From Hyphomicrobiales bacterium (GTDB lineage Bacteria; Pseudomonadota; Alphaproteobacteria; Rhizobiales; Beijerinckiaceae): DNA of 58,150 bases. Location of the stretch: assembly GCA_947455025.1 (NCBI GenBank), contig CANGLU010000014.1, forward strand, positions 1-58,150. The letters run 5' to 3'. This document shows, one piece after another, positions 34,140 through 42,696 of this stretch. Under the pieces are notes generated by a model. It did no database searches. It saw only the letters and a program-made list of their open reading frames with translations, and had not been told where the DNA came from. The position numbers and the translations under genes are program-made. The stretch's first letter is position 1; each line of letters begins with the position of its first letter.

Positions 34140-35380
34140 ATAATCAGGAGAATAATTCCGCCGGCGAGAATGGCTCCGGTGCTCGTCATCAGGGTTCGCC
34201 ACCCGATATCGGAGCCTCCCGTCCATCCGGCAATCACACTTTTAATGAGTGTATTGACGGTGGCGGCAATCAAAATACCGTTGGCGGCGACGGTGATATT
34301 GATCGGCGGATCCTGAAGCCGTGCCAAGGCGAGCGTAATCGCATCCACATCCGCCAGCCCCGAGAGGGCGGCCAGACCGAGCAAGCCATTGCTGCCGAAA
34401 TGGCGGGCGGCCAGCGTTGAGAGGAGGATGATAAGGGCGATAAAGAGCGCGAATTGAAGGGCCGAGGGGAGATCAAACGGGTTTTTCCATTCGATCCGCC
34501 GCTGGCCGCTTCTGGCCCCTGCAATGATCATAATGGCGCCGCTGCCGCCTTGCACCAGCGCCGCCATTCCCAAGACAGGCCAGAGAAGTGTTAAAAGTGG
34601 CAGGTTGAGTGCGGCGACGATGAGCAGAATACGGATACTCATCACCGCGCCCGCAAGGACAATGCTGCCCGTCATGATGGTGGTCTGGGTTGGATTGGCC
34701 CGCGCGATTTTGGCAAAATTGAGCGTTGCTGCGGTTGAGGAAACGACCCCGCCGGCAAGGGCTGCGAGCATAACGCCGTTGCGTTCGCCAAACAGACGGA
34801 TGGCAATATAGCCCGAAAAGGAAATGGCGCAGACAAAGATTGCGAGTTCCCAAATCCGTGCCGGATTTAACGTATCCCACGGATCGATGGTCCGGTCCGG
34901 AATAAAGGGGAGAAAGAGAAAGGTCATGGTGACGAGGATGAGCACAGCACGAACCTCGATCCATTCGAGCGTTTGCAGCCAGCCATGCAATGTTGATTTA
35001 AGTGCCAAGAGCACCACGGTTGCGGTTGCGGCGGCGATGGCAATTTCTGGAAGGCCCAGTACGGCATAGGCCCCGAGCATAAAGGCCATCATGCCCGCAA
35101 CGACGCCTGTGGCGCTGAAATTATGTTCGTCCTGGCTTTCAAGCCAATGGAATAATGCTGTTACGACAGAAAAGCCTAAAAAGACAAAGCCAATCAGCAA
35201 TGGCGTCGTGAGTTGACCCACAAGCGCGGTGACGCCGCCTAATAATCCGGATATCGCATGCGTGCGCAGGCCGGCAGCGCGCTCGCCTTCCTTTTCCGAG
35301 CGTGCACTCCATCCCCGCTCAAGCCCGATCAAAAGGCCGATGGCAAGGGCAATCGCCAAGCGGGTGAGGGGTAGATCCAT
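34130..35380 (-). CDS. MgtC/SapB-DUF4010 family membrane protein
   Basis: A 416-residue integral membrane protein. The N-terminal part is MgtC/SapB-like (ALAIGLLIGLERGW and RAAGLRTHAISGLLGG), and the C-terminal part is the DUF4010 type (LAGGVVSSTAATLNFA, GLAALSGLADVDAITLAL), with about 12 segments. I chose ATG 35380 (MDLPLTRLAIAL), preceded by GGAG 9 bases away, over an upstream extension to 35467. The family is associated with low magnesium or acid, but its mechanism is uncertain. It is divergent from amn across 121 bases. Confidence 0.85.
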   Translation of the reverse strand: MDLPLTRLAIALAIGLLIGLERGWSARSEKEGERAAGLRTHAISGLLGGVTALVGQLTTPLLIGFVFLGFSVVTALFHWLESQDEHNFSATGVVAGMMAFMLGAYAVLGLPEIAIAAATATVVLLALKSTLHGWLQTLEWIEVRAVLILVTMTFLFLPFIPDRTIDPWDTLNPARIWELAIFVCAISFSGYIAIRLFGERNGVMLAALAGGVVSSTAATLNFAKIARANPTQTTIMTGSIVLAGAVMSIRILLIVAALNLPLLTLLWPVLGMAALVQGGSGAIMIIAGARSGQRRIEWKNPFDLPSALQFALFIALIILLSTLAARHFGSNGLLGLAALSGLADVDAITLALARLQDPPINITVAANGILIAATVNTLIKSVIAGWTGGSDIGWRTLMTSTGAILAGGIILLIMNV

Positions 35381-35501
35381 CACGATTATCTCCTTGCGTA
35401 ACCTGTTGTGGTCTATCATCTTCCTGTCATCGGATGCGGTCAATGACGCAGGTTGATAGGATGCCATAGCCGATGCGGGTGATTTGAGGGAGGGAATAGA
35501 G

Positions 35502-36974
35502 ATGGCGAAGGCTCAACAATCGTCGCGGCGGGTTAGCACCCCCGAAGATGCCGTCGAAGCGCTTGAGATCATGTATGCCGCCGCAAGTTCCGCCTTACGC
35601 GATGCCGTCGAACATTATTTAACCGGTGGTGTGCCGCCGAGCCCGGAGCAGCGCTTGGCGTTTCGCTACCCCGAACTCCGCATCGGTTATCATCCTGAAG
35701 GGCTGGTGCCGACCAGTCCGCGGGCTTACGCAAAATTTTCGGTGCCGGGGGCATACACGACAACGGTGACGCAGCCTGAGGCCTTTCGGTCCTATCTGAT
35801 TGAGCAATTGCGACCGCTGATGAGCGAGTTTAACGCCCATGTTGAAGTGGGTTTAAGCGCGCAGGAAATTCCCTATCCCTATGTCTTTGATCGCGGCGAT
35901 GAATTGGGGCGTGGTGGAGCAAGTGCGGCGGATTTGGCCTTGCATTTTCCCATTCCGCTTTTGTCGGAAGTGGGCGATGAAATTGCCGATGGTTTGTGGG
36001 ATTATGATGGCGAACGCCCAAGACCACTCGCTTTGTTTGACGCGGTGCGGGTTGATTTTTCGCTTCGTCGCCTTGTGCATTATACAGGTACCGATTGGCG
36101 CGCGGTGCAGCCTTGGATCTTGCTGACCAATTACCACCGCTATGTGGATCAATTTATTCGGCGCGGTATTCAAACGCTTCGAACGGATGCGAGTTATGAA
36201 AAACTGGTGCTGCCGGGCGGCGTAGAATTCACCTCTAAAACCAGCGATGAAGAGGTCGAGGTGATCTTCAGAGCATCGCCATGGCAACGGTTTCAAATGC
36301 CCGCCTATCATTTGACGACGAAAAAGGGTCAGGGCGTTTCCCTTGTTAATATTGGTGTGGGGCCCGCCAATGCGAAAAATATCACGGATCATTTAGCCGT
36401 GTTGCGCCCGCATGCGTGGTTGATGGTGGGGCATTGCGGCGGACTTCGACAATCGCAGCGGATTGGCGATTATGTGCTGGCCCATGCCTATCTGCGTGAA
36501 GACGGAATTCTCGATAGTGTTGTGCCAACCGAAATACCCATTCCGGCCTTGGCTGAAATTCAAGTTGCGTTGCAAGAAGCGGCGGCATCGGTAACGGGTG
36601 ATAAAGGCGAGGCGTTAAAGCGGCGTCTGCGCACCGGAACGGTTGTTACCTATGACGATCGCAATTGGGAATTAAGGTGGTCGAAAGAAAGGCGGCGGAT
36701 CAATCTGTCGCGGGCGATTGCGGTTGATATGGAAAGCGGCACGATTGCCGCGCAAGGCTTTCGCTTCCGTGTGCCCTATGGAACGCTTCTCTGCGTGTCC
36801 GACAAGCCTTTGCATGGCGAGATCAAATTACCCGGTGCGGCGAACGCGTTTTATGAACGCGCGATCAGTGAACATTTGGATATTGGTATTACCGCTTTAG
36901 ATCAATTGCGCGTTCTGCATGGCACGGCGCATTCTCGAAAGCTGCGAAGCTTTGACGAGCCGCCCTTCCGGTGA
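35502..36974 (+). CDS. amn: AMP nucleosidase
   Basis: A 490-residue cytoplasmic enzyme that cleaves AMP to adenine and ribose-5-phosphate. The N-terminal Amn-specific domain is followed, from about residue 265, by the nucleoside-phosphorylase fold (VNIGVGPANAKNITDHL, LMVGHCGGLR, AIAVDMESGTIAAQGFRF). The length equals the family's usual 480-500. I chose ATG 35502 with GGGAGGGAATAGAG upstream instead of TTG 35484. Confidence 0.94.
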   Translation: MAKAQQSSRRVSTPEDAVEALEIMYAAASSALRDAVEHYLTGGVPPSPEQRLAFRYPELRIGYHPEGLVPTSPRAYAKFSVPGAYTTTVTQPEAFRSYLIEQLRPLMSEFNAHVEVGLSAQEIPYPYVFDRGDELGRGGASAADLALHFPIPLLSEVGDEIADGLWDYDGERPRPLALFDAVRVDFSLRRLVHYTGTDWRAVQPWILLTNYHRYVDQFIRRGIQTLRTDASYEKLVLPGGVEFTSKTSDEEVEVIFRASPWQRFQMPAYHLTTKKGQGVSLVNIGVGPANAKNITDHLAVLRPHAWLMVGHCGGLRQSQRIGDYVLAHAYLREDGILDSVVPTEIPIPALAEIQVALQEAAASVTGDKGEALKRRLRTGTVVTYDDRNWELRWSKERRRINLSRAIAVDMESGTIAAQGFRFRVPYGTLLCVSDKPLHGEIKLPGAANAFYERAISEHLDIGITALDQLRVLHGTAHSRKLRSFDEPPFR

Positions 36975-37056
36975 GCTGAACCATCGGGGATGACTTGCTC
37001 TCCGATACGGGCTATGCCGACGCCATCGACTGATTTGCCTGTGAGTGCGTTTGAAC

Positions 37057-37941
37057 ATGACCCTATCGCGCGAGACCCTTGGCCTAGTTCTCGGCACGAT
37101 CGGGGTTGTAATTTTCGGCGTCACGCTGCCGATGACGCGGATTGCCGTCGGCTCGCTTGATCCCTGGTTTGTCACATCGGGACGGGCGACGTTGGCCGGG
37201 CTTGTGGCTTTGGTGGTTCTCACCCTACTGCGCAAAAAAATGCCGCGCGGCATCGAATTTTATACGCTCCTCGTCGGTGCCGTGTTTACGATTATCGGGT
37301 TCCCCGGCTTTACGGGTTTTGCCATGTGTCTGGTGCCGGCCTCGCATGGCGGCGTGGTGCTCGGTATTTTGCCCTTAGCGGTTGCCATGTTTGCGGCTAT
37401 TGCATCGGGTGAGCGGCCCTCGCGTGGCTTTTGGATCAGCGCTTTGATCGGTGCTGCCCTTGTAATTGGCTTTTCCCTTCGCGATGGCGGCGGCAGCTTT
37501 GGGCTCGGCGATGTCTTGCTGGTAGGCTCGGTTGTGAGTGCTGCGGCCGGCTACACCGCTTTTGCGCGTTTGACCAAGACGCGTCCCGGTTGGGAAGTCG
37601 TCTCATGGGCGGTTGTCATTGGGTTGCCTTTAACAATCCCCGTGGCACTCTTAACAGCACCTTCCGATCTATATGCCGTTCCGATGGCCCATTGGGCCGC
37701 TTTCGCCTATTTGGGGCTGATGAGCCAATATATAGGCTTCTTTTTCTGGAATGCCGGGCTCGCTATGGGCGGGCAGGCGAGGGTGAGCCAGACGCAATTG
37801 CTGCAAACCTTCGTAACCTTGGGATGCGCCGCTCTGATCAATGGCGAAAGCGTGGACGGGTACACATGGGCTTTTGCGGTCGCCGTGGTCGGGGTAGTTT
37901 TGATTGGCCGGAACACGAGAATTGACCGAAAGGCATCGTAA
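37057..37941 (+). CDS. EamA/DMT-superfamily permease
   Basis: A 294-residue protein with about ten membrane segments in two EamA repeats (for example GLVLGTIGVVIFGVTLPMTR and GLMSQYIGFFFWNAGLAMGG). It is a likely inner-membrane exporter of small metabolites. GTG 37045 is an alternative start four codons earlier, and neither has a clear ribosome-binding site. Substrate unknown; the neighbouring amn and regulator genes give no clue. Confidence 0.85.
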   Translation: MTLSRETLGLVLGTIGVVIFGVTLPMTRIAVGSLDPWFVTSGRATLAGLVALVVLTLLRKKMPRGIEFYTLLVGAVFTIIGFPGFTGFAMCLVPASHGGVVLGILPLAVAMFAAIASGERPSRGFWISALIGAALVIGFSLRDGGGSFGLGDVLLVGSVVSAAAGYTAFARLTKTRPGWEVVSWAVVIGLPLTIPVALLTAPSDLYAVPMAHWAAFAYLGLMSQYIGFFFWNAGLAMGGQARVSQTQLLQTFVTLGCAALINGESVDGYTWAFAVAVVGVVLIGRNTRIDRKAS

Positions 37942-37987
37942 GGCCCGGATTTTGTCATAACAAAATTAGGCTTGCCGATCTTAAAAA

Positions 37988-38023
37988 ATTGATATAAAGA
38001 TATGTTTATGTCTTTCTATTAAT
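37988..38023. promoter_or_regulatory. 36-bp dyad upstream of the ArsR-methyltransferase gene (candidate operator)
   Basis: Two 16-base arms (ATTGATATAAAGATAT at 37988-38003 and ATGTCTTTCTATTAAT at 38008-38023) are inverted repeats at 13 of 16 positions around the spacer GTTT. The centre is 30 bases before the start codon. Size, symmetry and position fit a site for an ArsR-type dimer, probably the product of the gene itself (autoregulation). Confidence 0.65.
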
Positions 38024-38034
38024 CGGTTGGTGCC

Positions 38035-39024
38035 ATGCTCGATCCTCATCCCGTCCACTCAATGGCGCTTGCAAGTTTGATTGCCGGATTGCGCGCGGCT
38101 GGCGAGGATACGCGTTTGCGTATTCTCTCGCTCTTGGACGAGGGCGAGCTGACGGTAACCGATCTCACCGATATTTTGGGCCAGTCGCAGCCCCGCGTTT
38201 CGCGCCATTTAAAGCTGATGGCAGAAGCCGGATTGATTGAGCGGAGCCGTGAGGGCGCCTGGGCGTTTTTTCGCCTCGCGGATCGCACGAGTCTGGGGCA
38301 ATTGGCGCGGGTACTCATTCAAAGGCTTGACCCGCACGACCTGACCATCGCGTCTGATCGCGCGCGGCTGCACGATGTCCGTGCGCAACGTGCGGAAGCG
38401 GCTCAAGCCTATTTTAGCCGCCATGCGGCGGAGTGGGATCGTATCCGGTCGCTGCATGCGGCTGAAACTGTGGTTGAAGCCAAGATCAAAAACATTATTG
38501 GCGATGCGCCTCTGGCGAGCTTGCTTGATTTGGGCACGGGCACGGGACGGATGATCTCCTTGCTCGGCGCGCAGGCGCAGCGGATTGTCGGCGTTGACGC
38601 AAGCCATGCGATGTTGGCGGTGGCACGCGCCAATCTTGAGCATGAGAATATCAAAGGCGTCGAATGGCGACAGGGCGACCTCTATGCTCTCCCGGTTGAT
38701 CGGAATGCGTTTGAACTGGTAATCATCCATCAGGTTCTGCATTTCTTGGACGATCCTGCACGGGCCTTGCGCGAAGCAGCCCAAGCGCTTGCGCCCGGTG
38801 GTCGGCTCGTCGTGATTGATTTTGCTCCCCATGATCTCGAATTTTTACGTGAAACGCAGGCGCATCGGCGTCTCGGTTTTTCGGTGGGGCAAATGACGGA
38901 CTGGTTGATCGAGGCGGGTCTTGATGTCACCCAGCATGAGGATATTGCGCCCCCGAATGCGGCTGGCGGCCAGCTGACCGTTTCCATTTTTGTCGCGCGT
39001 GATCCACGCCATCTTATTGCCTGA
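38035..39024 (+). CDS. fused ArsR-type regulator and SAM/SAH-binding methyltransferase domain (SahR-like)
   Basis: A 329-residue fusion. Residues 15-95 are the winged-helix ArsR domain (TRLRILSLLDEGELTVTDL, SQPRVSRHLKLMAEAGLIER), without the metal-binding cysteine pairs of classical ArsR/SmtB. Residues 130-320 are a class I methyltransferase domain with motif LLDLGTGTG (163-171) and VIIHQVLHFLDDPARALREA. Fusions of this form before metF are thought to sense S-adenosylhomocysteine or SAM and control methionine-cycle genes (SahR family). The operator-like dyad and the 13-base gap to metF support this. A true methyltransferase activity is not excluded. Confidence 0.87.
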   Translation: MLDPHPVHSMALASLIAGLRAAGEDTRLRILSLLDEGELTVTDLTDILGQSQPRVSRHLKLMAEAGLIERSREGAWAFFRLADRTSLGQLARVLIQRLDPHDLTIASDRARLHDVRAQRAEAAQAYFSRHAAEWDRIRSLHAAETVVEAKIKNIIGDAPLASLLDLGTGTGRMISLLGAQAQRIVGVDASHAMLAVARANLEHENIKGVEWRQGDLYALPVDRNAFELVIIHQVLHFLDDPARALREAAQALAPGGRLVVIDFAPHDLEFLRETQAHRRLGFSVGQMTDWLIEAGLDVTQHEDIAPPNAAGGQLTVSIFVARDPRHLIA

Positions 39025-39037
39025 GAGGAGGACTGTG

Positions 39038-39949
39038 ATGAAGGAAGATATCGTGTCGCGTCCAAGCCGAAATCTCGCATCCGATACGCTTCGTGTATCG
39101 TTCGAATTTTTTCCACCAAAGACCGAAGAGGTTGAGCCCGCTTTGTGGGAATCAATTCAACGCCTCGCGCCGCTTGAGCCGGATTTTGTCACTGTAACCT
39201 ATGGCGCAGGTGGTTCTACACGTGAGCGTACTTTGTTTACGCTTGCGCGCCTTGCGCAAGAAACCAATTTACGCGCCGCAGGGCATTTAACATGCGTCGG
39301 AGCGTCGCGCGACGAGGTTGATGAGGTCGTTCGATCCTATAAGAATGCCGGTATTCATCACATTGTGGCCTTGCGCGGTGATCCACAAGGCGGCGTTGGT
39401 GAGCGCTATGTTCCCCATCCTCAGGGCTATGCGACAACGGCGGATTTGATCAAAGGAATCCGTGCCATTGGTGAGTTCGATATTTCGGTTTCCGCCTATC
39501 CCGAAAAGCATCCGGAGAGCGCTAATTTCGATGCCGACTTGGATGTCTTGCAAGCCAAGATTGATGCGGGTGCGACGCGCGCGATTACGCAATTTTTCTT
39601 CGATAATGATCTTTACTACCGATATCTTGATCGGGCGCGGGCACGCGGGATCACGATTCCTATCTTGCCTGGAATTTTGCCAGTTCAAAACTTTCATCAA
39701 ACAGCCAATTTTGCCGCCAAGACGGGCGCTACCATTCCAACATGGTTAGCGAGCCGATTTGAAGGCCTCGATCACGACCCGGCAACGCGCCGATTGATTG
39801 CGGCGTCTGTTGCGGCAGAGCAGGTTTTTGATTTGCTCGATAGGGGAATTTCGGACTTCCATTTTTACACGATGAACCGCGCCGAATTGACCTATGCGAT
39901 TTGCCATTTGCTGGGCATTCGCCCCAAGCTGGAGCGCCGTGCGGCGTAA
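39038..39949 (+). CDS. metF: methylenetetrahydrofolate reductase
   Basis: A 303-residue FAD enzyme that reduces 5,10-methylene- to 5-methyltetrahydrofolate, the methyl donor for methionine synthesis. Motifs: SFEFFPPKTEEVE at the N-terminus, VTYGAGGSTRERT, HLTCVGASRDE, ALRGDPQGG and TQFFFDNDLYYRYLDRAR. I chose ATG 39038 with GAGGAGG upstream; the open frame extends to 38990 but would overlap the regulator gene. Length fits the family. Co-transcribed with and probably controlled by the fused regulator. Confidence 0.95.
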   Translation: MKEDIVSRPSRNLASDTLRVSFEFFPPKTEEVEPALWESIQRLAPLEPDFVTVTYGAGGSTRERTLFTLARLAQETNLRAAGHLTCVGASRDEVDEVVRSYKNAGIHHIVALRGDPQGGVGERYVPHPQGYATTADLIKGIRAIGEFDISVSAYPEKHPESANFDADLDVLQAKIDAGATRAITQFFFDNDLYYRYLDRARARGITIPILPGILPVQNFHQTANFAAKTGATIPTWLASRFEGLDHDPATRRLIAASVAAEQVFDLLDRGISDFHFYTMNRAELTYAICHLLGIRPKLERRAA

Positions 39950-40025
39950 CCATCCGCACTTCGCCTGATTGTGATTTCAGTGGATTGACGCATTCTATTC
40001 TCGAAAAAATTTCGAGGGTCAGGGC

Positions 40026-40313
40026 GTGATTTCAATCGTCGATATTTGTGATCTTTGCGGACTTGATCGCGATCAAATCGAAGCGATTGGCGAGCATGAG
40101 CATTTGCCGGACGTCGCCGCCGCAGCGCTCGTATCTTATCTGCTGCATATAAATCATGGCGTCGAAAAAATTCGAGATATGATTGTTGATGATATCAAGC
40201 TCGCAATTGCCGAACAGCGCAATGCCCATGCCGCTGAATTGCTGATGGCATTGCGCCATCTCTATGAGGCGAATCCGGCCTTACACCACCAATGGATGAA
40301 CCAAGCGCGTTAA
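40026..40313 (+). CDS. small conserved hypothetical protein
   Basis: A 95-residue, mostly helical, acidic protein starting at GTG 40026 (MISIVDICDLCGLDRDQIEAIGEHEHLPDV). No signal peptide or membrane segment. I recognise similar short proteins in other Hyphomicrobiales but no function. The possible ribosome-binding sequence GAGGG (40014-40018) lies in the 3' arm of a 7-bp hairpin at 40000-40016, which could limit translation. Confidence 0.65.
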   Translation: MISIVDICDLCGLDRDQIEAIGEHEHLPDVAAAALVSYLLHINHGVEKIRDMIVDDIKLAIAEQRNAHAAELLMALRHLYEANPALHHQWMNQAR

Positions 40314-40667
40314 GATCGGTGCGTGCCTTAAATCTAAAATTTTCGTTAATTTATGAATGAATTGATAGGTAGTATGGCGTAAACGCCAACACCGATGGAA
40401 AATATTTTTATTTCGCTACTGTCTTAATTGCGCCATTTTTTGAAGGTCAATGGAGATTATGACAGGTTCATATTCGTCATGCCTAAAATCGGATGCGTTT
40501 GCTCCGCGCTTAGGCAATTCACGGTAACGCACTTTAGGCGTTATCTCCTTTCATGCCGGACAGACGATTATCCGGCGCTCCCCCAGTACTGCGTTTATTC
40601 ATCGCGACATCCGGTTGGATGATCGTTGCCATTTCTTTCCGCTTAGCGGGACACATGGAGCAAACCC
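40314..40667. other. intergenic region before the lytic transglycosylase gene
   Basis: 354 bases with no convincing gene. An open frame at 40428-40622 has no protein character. A small perfect hairpin TGGCGT-AA-ACGCCA lies at 40375-40388. GGAG at about 40657 is the transglycosylase ribosome-binding site. Nothing else was recognised. Confidence 0.5.
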
Positions 40668-41138
40668 ATGCGCTTTCCGATATCGTGTATTGCGTTGTTG
40701 ATGAGCTTTCCCTTTATGCCCTTCACCTCCGCGGATGCTCAAGCGTTAACCCATCCTGTAGCTCTAACGACACAGGCCGAGATCAGACAGATTATTGATC
40801 GTCATGCCGAGGCCAATGGTCTGCCATCCGAGCTTGTAAGCGCTTTGATTATGGTTGAGAGCAGTTGGCATCGCGATGCCCGTAACGGTTCTTCCGTTGG
40901 CTTGATGCAAATCACGCCGGGCACAGCCAATGCTTTGGGATTTAGAGGGGCATCGAAGTCTCTTTTCGATCCTGAGACGAATATTGCTTTAGGCGTTCGC
41001 TATCTCGCCCAGGCCTATCAATTGGCCGATGGCGACCTTTGCGGAACCGTTACCCGCTATCAAAGCGGGCTGAATGCCACCAAGGCCAATGCGGCCAATC
41101 GGGCTTATTGCAAAAAGATGAAGGCGTTATTGCCTTGA
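40668..41138 (+). CDS. lytic transglycosylase (SLT domain), exported
   Basis: A 156-residue precursor with a signal peptide (LLMSFPFMPFTSADA) and an SLT domain. The catalytic glutamate is E64 in MVESSWHRDA, followed by SSVGLMQITPGTA and IALGVRYLAQAY. It would cleave peptidoglycan glycan strands in the periplasm, giving 1,6-anhydromuropeptides. It is a short, single-domain form. It lies 30 bases before the RNase P RNA, an order usual in rhizobial genomes just upstream of the division cluster. Confidence 0.9.
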   Translation: MRFPISCIALLMSFPFMPFTSADAQALTHPVALTTQAEIRQIIDRHAEANGLPSELVSALIMVESSWHRDARNGSSVGLMQITPGTANALGFRGASKSLFDPETNIALGVRYLAQAYQLADGDLCGTVTRYQSGLNATKANAANRAYCKKMKALLP

Positions 41139-41168
41139 ATGCCATGTTAAATAGGCTTATCGCATCTC

Positions 41169-41556
41169 ATGCCAGTCGGTTGGACGGCCGCCGGTCGCAA
41201 GACGGGAGGAAAGTCCGGGCTCCATGGAGAAACGGTGCCGGTTAATGGCCGGCGGGGGCGACCCCAGGGAAAGTGCCACAGAAAGCAATACCGCCTGCCA
41301 TTTCGGTGGCAGGTAAGGGTGAAAAGGTGCGGTAAGAGCGCACCGCGGGGCCGGCAACGGTCACGGCAGGGTAAACCCCACCGGGAGCAAGACCGAATAG
41401 GGATGACACGAGGGCGCAAGCCCTCAGGGCCGCTTCAGCCCCGTCGTCCGGGTTGGTTGCTTGAGACGGCTGGCAACAGCCGTCCTAGAGGAATGGTCGT
41501 CACGCGGGGGAGCAATTCCCCGCCATACAGAACCCGGCTTACAGACCGACTGGCAT
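41169..41556 (+). ncRNA. rnpB: RNase P RNA (bacterial class A)
   Basis: About 388 bases. The P1 helix ATGCCAGTCGGT (41169-41180) pairs with ACCGACTGGCAT (41545-41556). The conserved core elements GAGGAAAGTCCGGGCTCC near the 5' end and ACAGAACCCGGCTTAC near the 3' end form P4 and its flanks. It processes tRNA 5' ends with RnpA. A few open frames across the region are spurious. A weak GC stem-loop (41567-41583) follows. Confidence 0.95.
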
Positions 41557-41584
41557 ATTAACGATTCGGCCGCTTGCGGGCCGT

Positions 41585-41600
41585 AAAATTTGCAAATTTT
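41585..41600. promoter_or_regulatory. 16-bp perfect palindrome upstream of the dcw cluster
   Basis: AAAATTTGCAAATTTT reads the same on both strands. It lies between rnpB and rsmH, 91 bases before the rsmH start, and could be a regulator site or, with the preceding GC stem, the tail of the rnpB terminator. Confidence 0.35.
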
Positions 41601-41620
41601 GTCTTAATTTCAACCAATTC

Positions 41621-41639
41621 TTAACCATGCTTAAGCCAT
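41621..41639. promoter_or_regulatory. candidate CtrA site before rsmH
   Basis: TTAACCAT (41621-41628), the half-site associated with the alphaproteobacterial cell-cycle regulator CtrA, is followed by TTAAGCCAT (41631-41639). Two TTAA elements are separated by 6 bases, one less than the full CtrA consensus. It lies 52-70 bases before rsmH. Confidence 0.4.
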
Positions 41640-41690
41640 TGTGATCCCATTCATCAATGCGTTTCACCTGTGCCGCGATTTGTGCCCCTT

Positions 41691-42695
41691 ATGACCAGTT
41701 CCTCTTCTTTGCGCCCGGTGGACGCCAACACCCCTGATCAGCGCCATATTCCGGTGCTGCTGGAAGAAGTGTTGGCCGCGCTTGATGTTTCTGATGAGGA
41801 AACGATTATCGATGGCACCTTTGGGGCGGGCGGCTACACGCGTGCACTTTTGGCGCAAAACCCCGAATGCCGTGTGATGGCGATTGATCGCGATCCGGAT
41901 GCGATATCGGCAGGCGCATCGATGGTTGCTTCGTTTGATGGGCGTTTAACGCTCGTTCAAGGCCAATTTGGCGATCTTGGTGATTTGGCCGCGGAGCATG
42001 ACTTTGCGCCTGCAGATGCGGTTGTGCTCGATATCGGCGTCTCATCGATGCAGATCGATGACCCGGCGCGGGGATTTTCCTTCCGCGCGGATGGCCCGCT
42101 CGATATGCGCATGGCGCAAGCGGGCGAAAGCGCTGCTGATCTGGTCAACACGATGGAGGAGGGGGCTTTGGCTGATCTCATCTATCGCTATGGCGAGGAG
42201 CGGAAATCACGGGCGGTGGCAAAAGCAATTGTGGCTGCGAGGCGCAATGCACCGATTATGACGACCAAGCAATTGGCCGATTTGGTGGCCTCGGTGGTTT
42301 ATATGCCGCCAGATGCCATCCATCCGGCAACCCGTACCTTTCAAGCGCTTCGCATCGCGGTGAATGATGAATTGGGTGAATTAGAGCGCGGATTGGCTGC
42401 TGCTGAAAAGATTTTAGCACCCGGTGGCCGTTTGGCGGTTGTGACGTTTCATTCGCTTGAAGACCGGATTGTAAAACAATTCATCGCCGATCGTTCGGGT
42501 GAAACGCCTGGCCCTTCGCGCCACATGCCTTCGGCGCAACCGCGCGCAAAGACGTTCATCAATTTGGCCAGAAAAGCGATTATTGCCGGATTGGTTGAAA
42601 CAAGGGCCAATCCGCGCGCACGCTCGGCCAAGCTTCGGATTGCCGAGCGTACCCATGCGAACCCCGAAAAATCAGTCAGCCGAGGAAGGGCGTAA
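41691..42695 (+). CDS. rsmH: 16S rRNA (cytosine1402-N4)-methyltransferase
   Basis: A 334-residue methyltransferase that methylates C1402 of 16S rRNA (formerly MraW). Motifs: [12 protein letters not shown], the SAM motif [15 protein letters not shown], and [19 protein letters not shown] chose ATG 41691; GTG 41670 would add seven residues. It is first in the cluster, since mraZ is missing. ftsL starts 1 base after its stop. Confidence 0.95.
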   Translation: MTSSSSLRPVDANTPDQRHIPVLLEEVLAALDVSDEETIIDGTFGAGGYTRALLAQNPECRVMAIDRDPDAISAGASMVASFDGRLTLVQGQFGDLGDLAAEHDFAPADAVVLDIGVSSMQIDDPARGFSFRADGPLDMRMAQAGESAADLVNTMEEGALADLIYRYGEERKSRAVAKAIVAARRNAPIMTTKQLADLVASVVYMPPDAIHPATRTFQALRIAVNDELGELERGLAAAEKILAPGGRLAVVTFHSLEDRIVKQFIADRSGETPGPSRHMPSAQPRAKTFINLARKAIIAGLVETRANPRARSAKLRIAERTHANPEKSVSRGRA

Positions 42696-42696
42696 C

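Noticed and set aside
40428-40622. 64-residue frame before the transglycosylase gene
   Set aside because: No ribosome-binding site and no protein-like pattern; not an mraZ remnant.
41147-41561. Open frames within the RNase P RNA region on both strands
   Set aside because: They are explained by the structured RNA, which is clearly recognisable from P1 and the conserved core.
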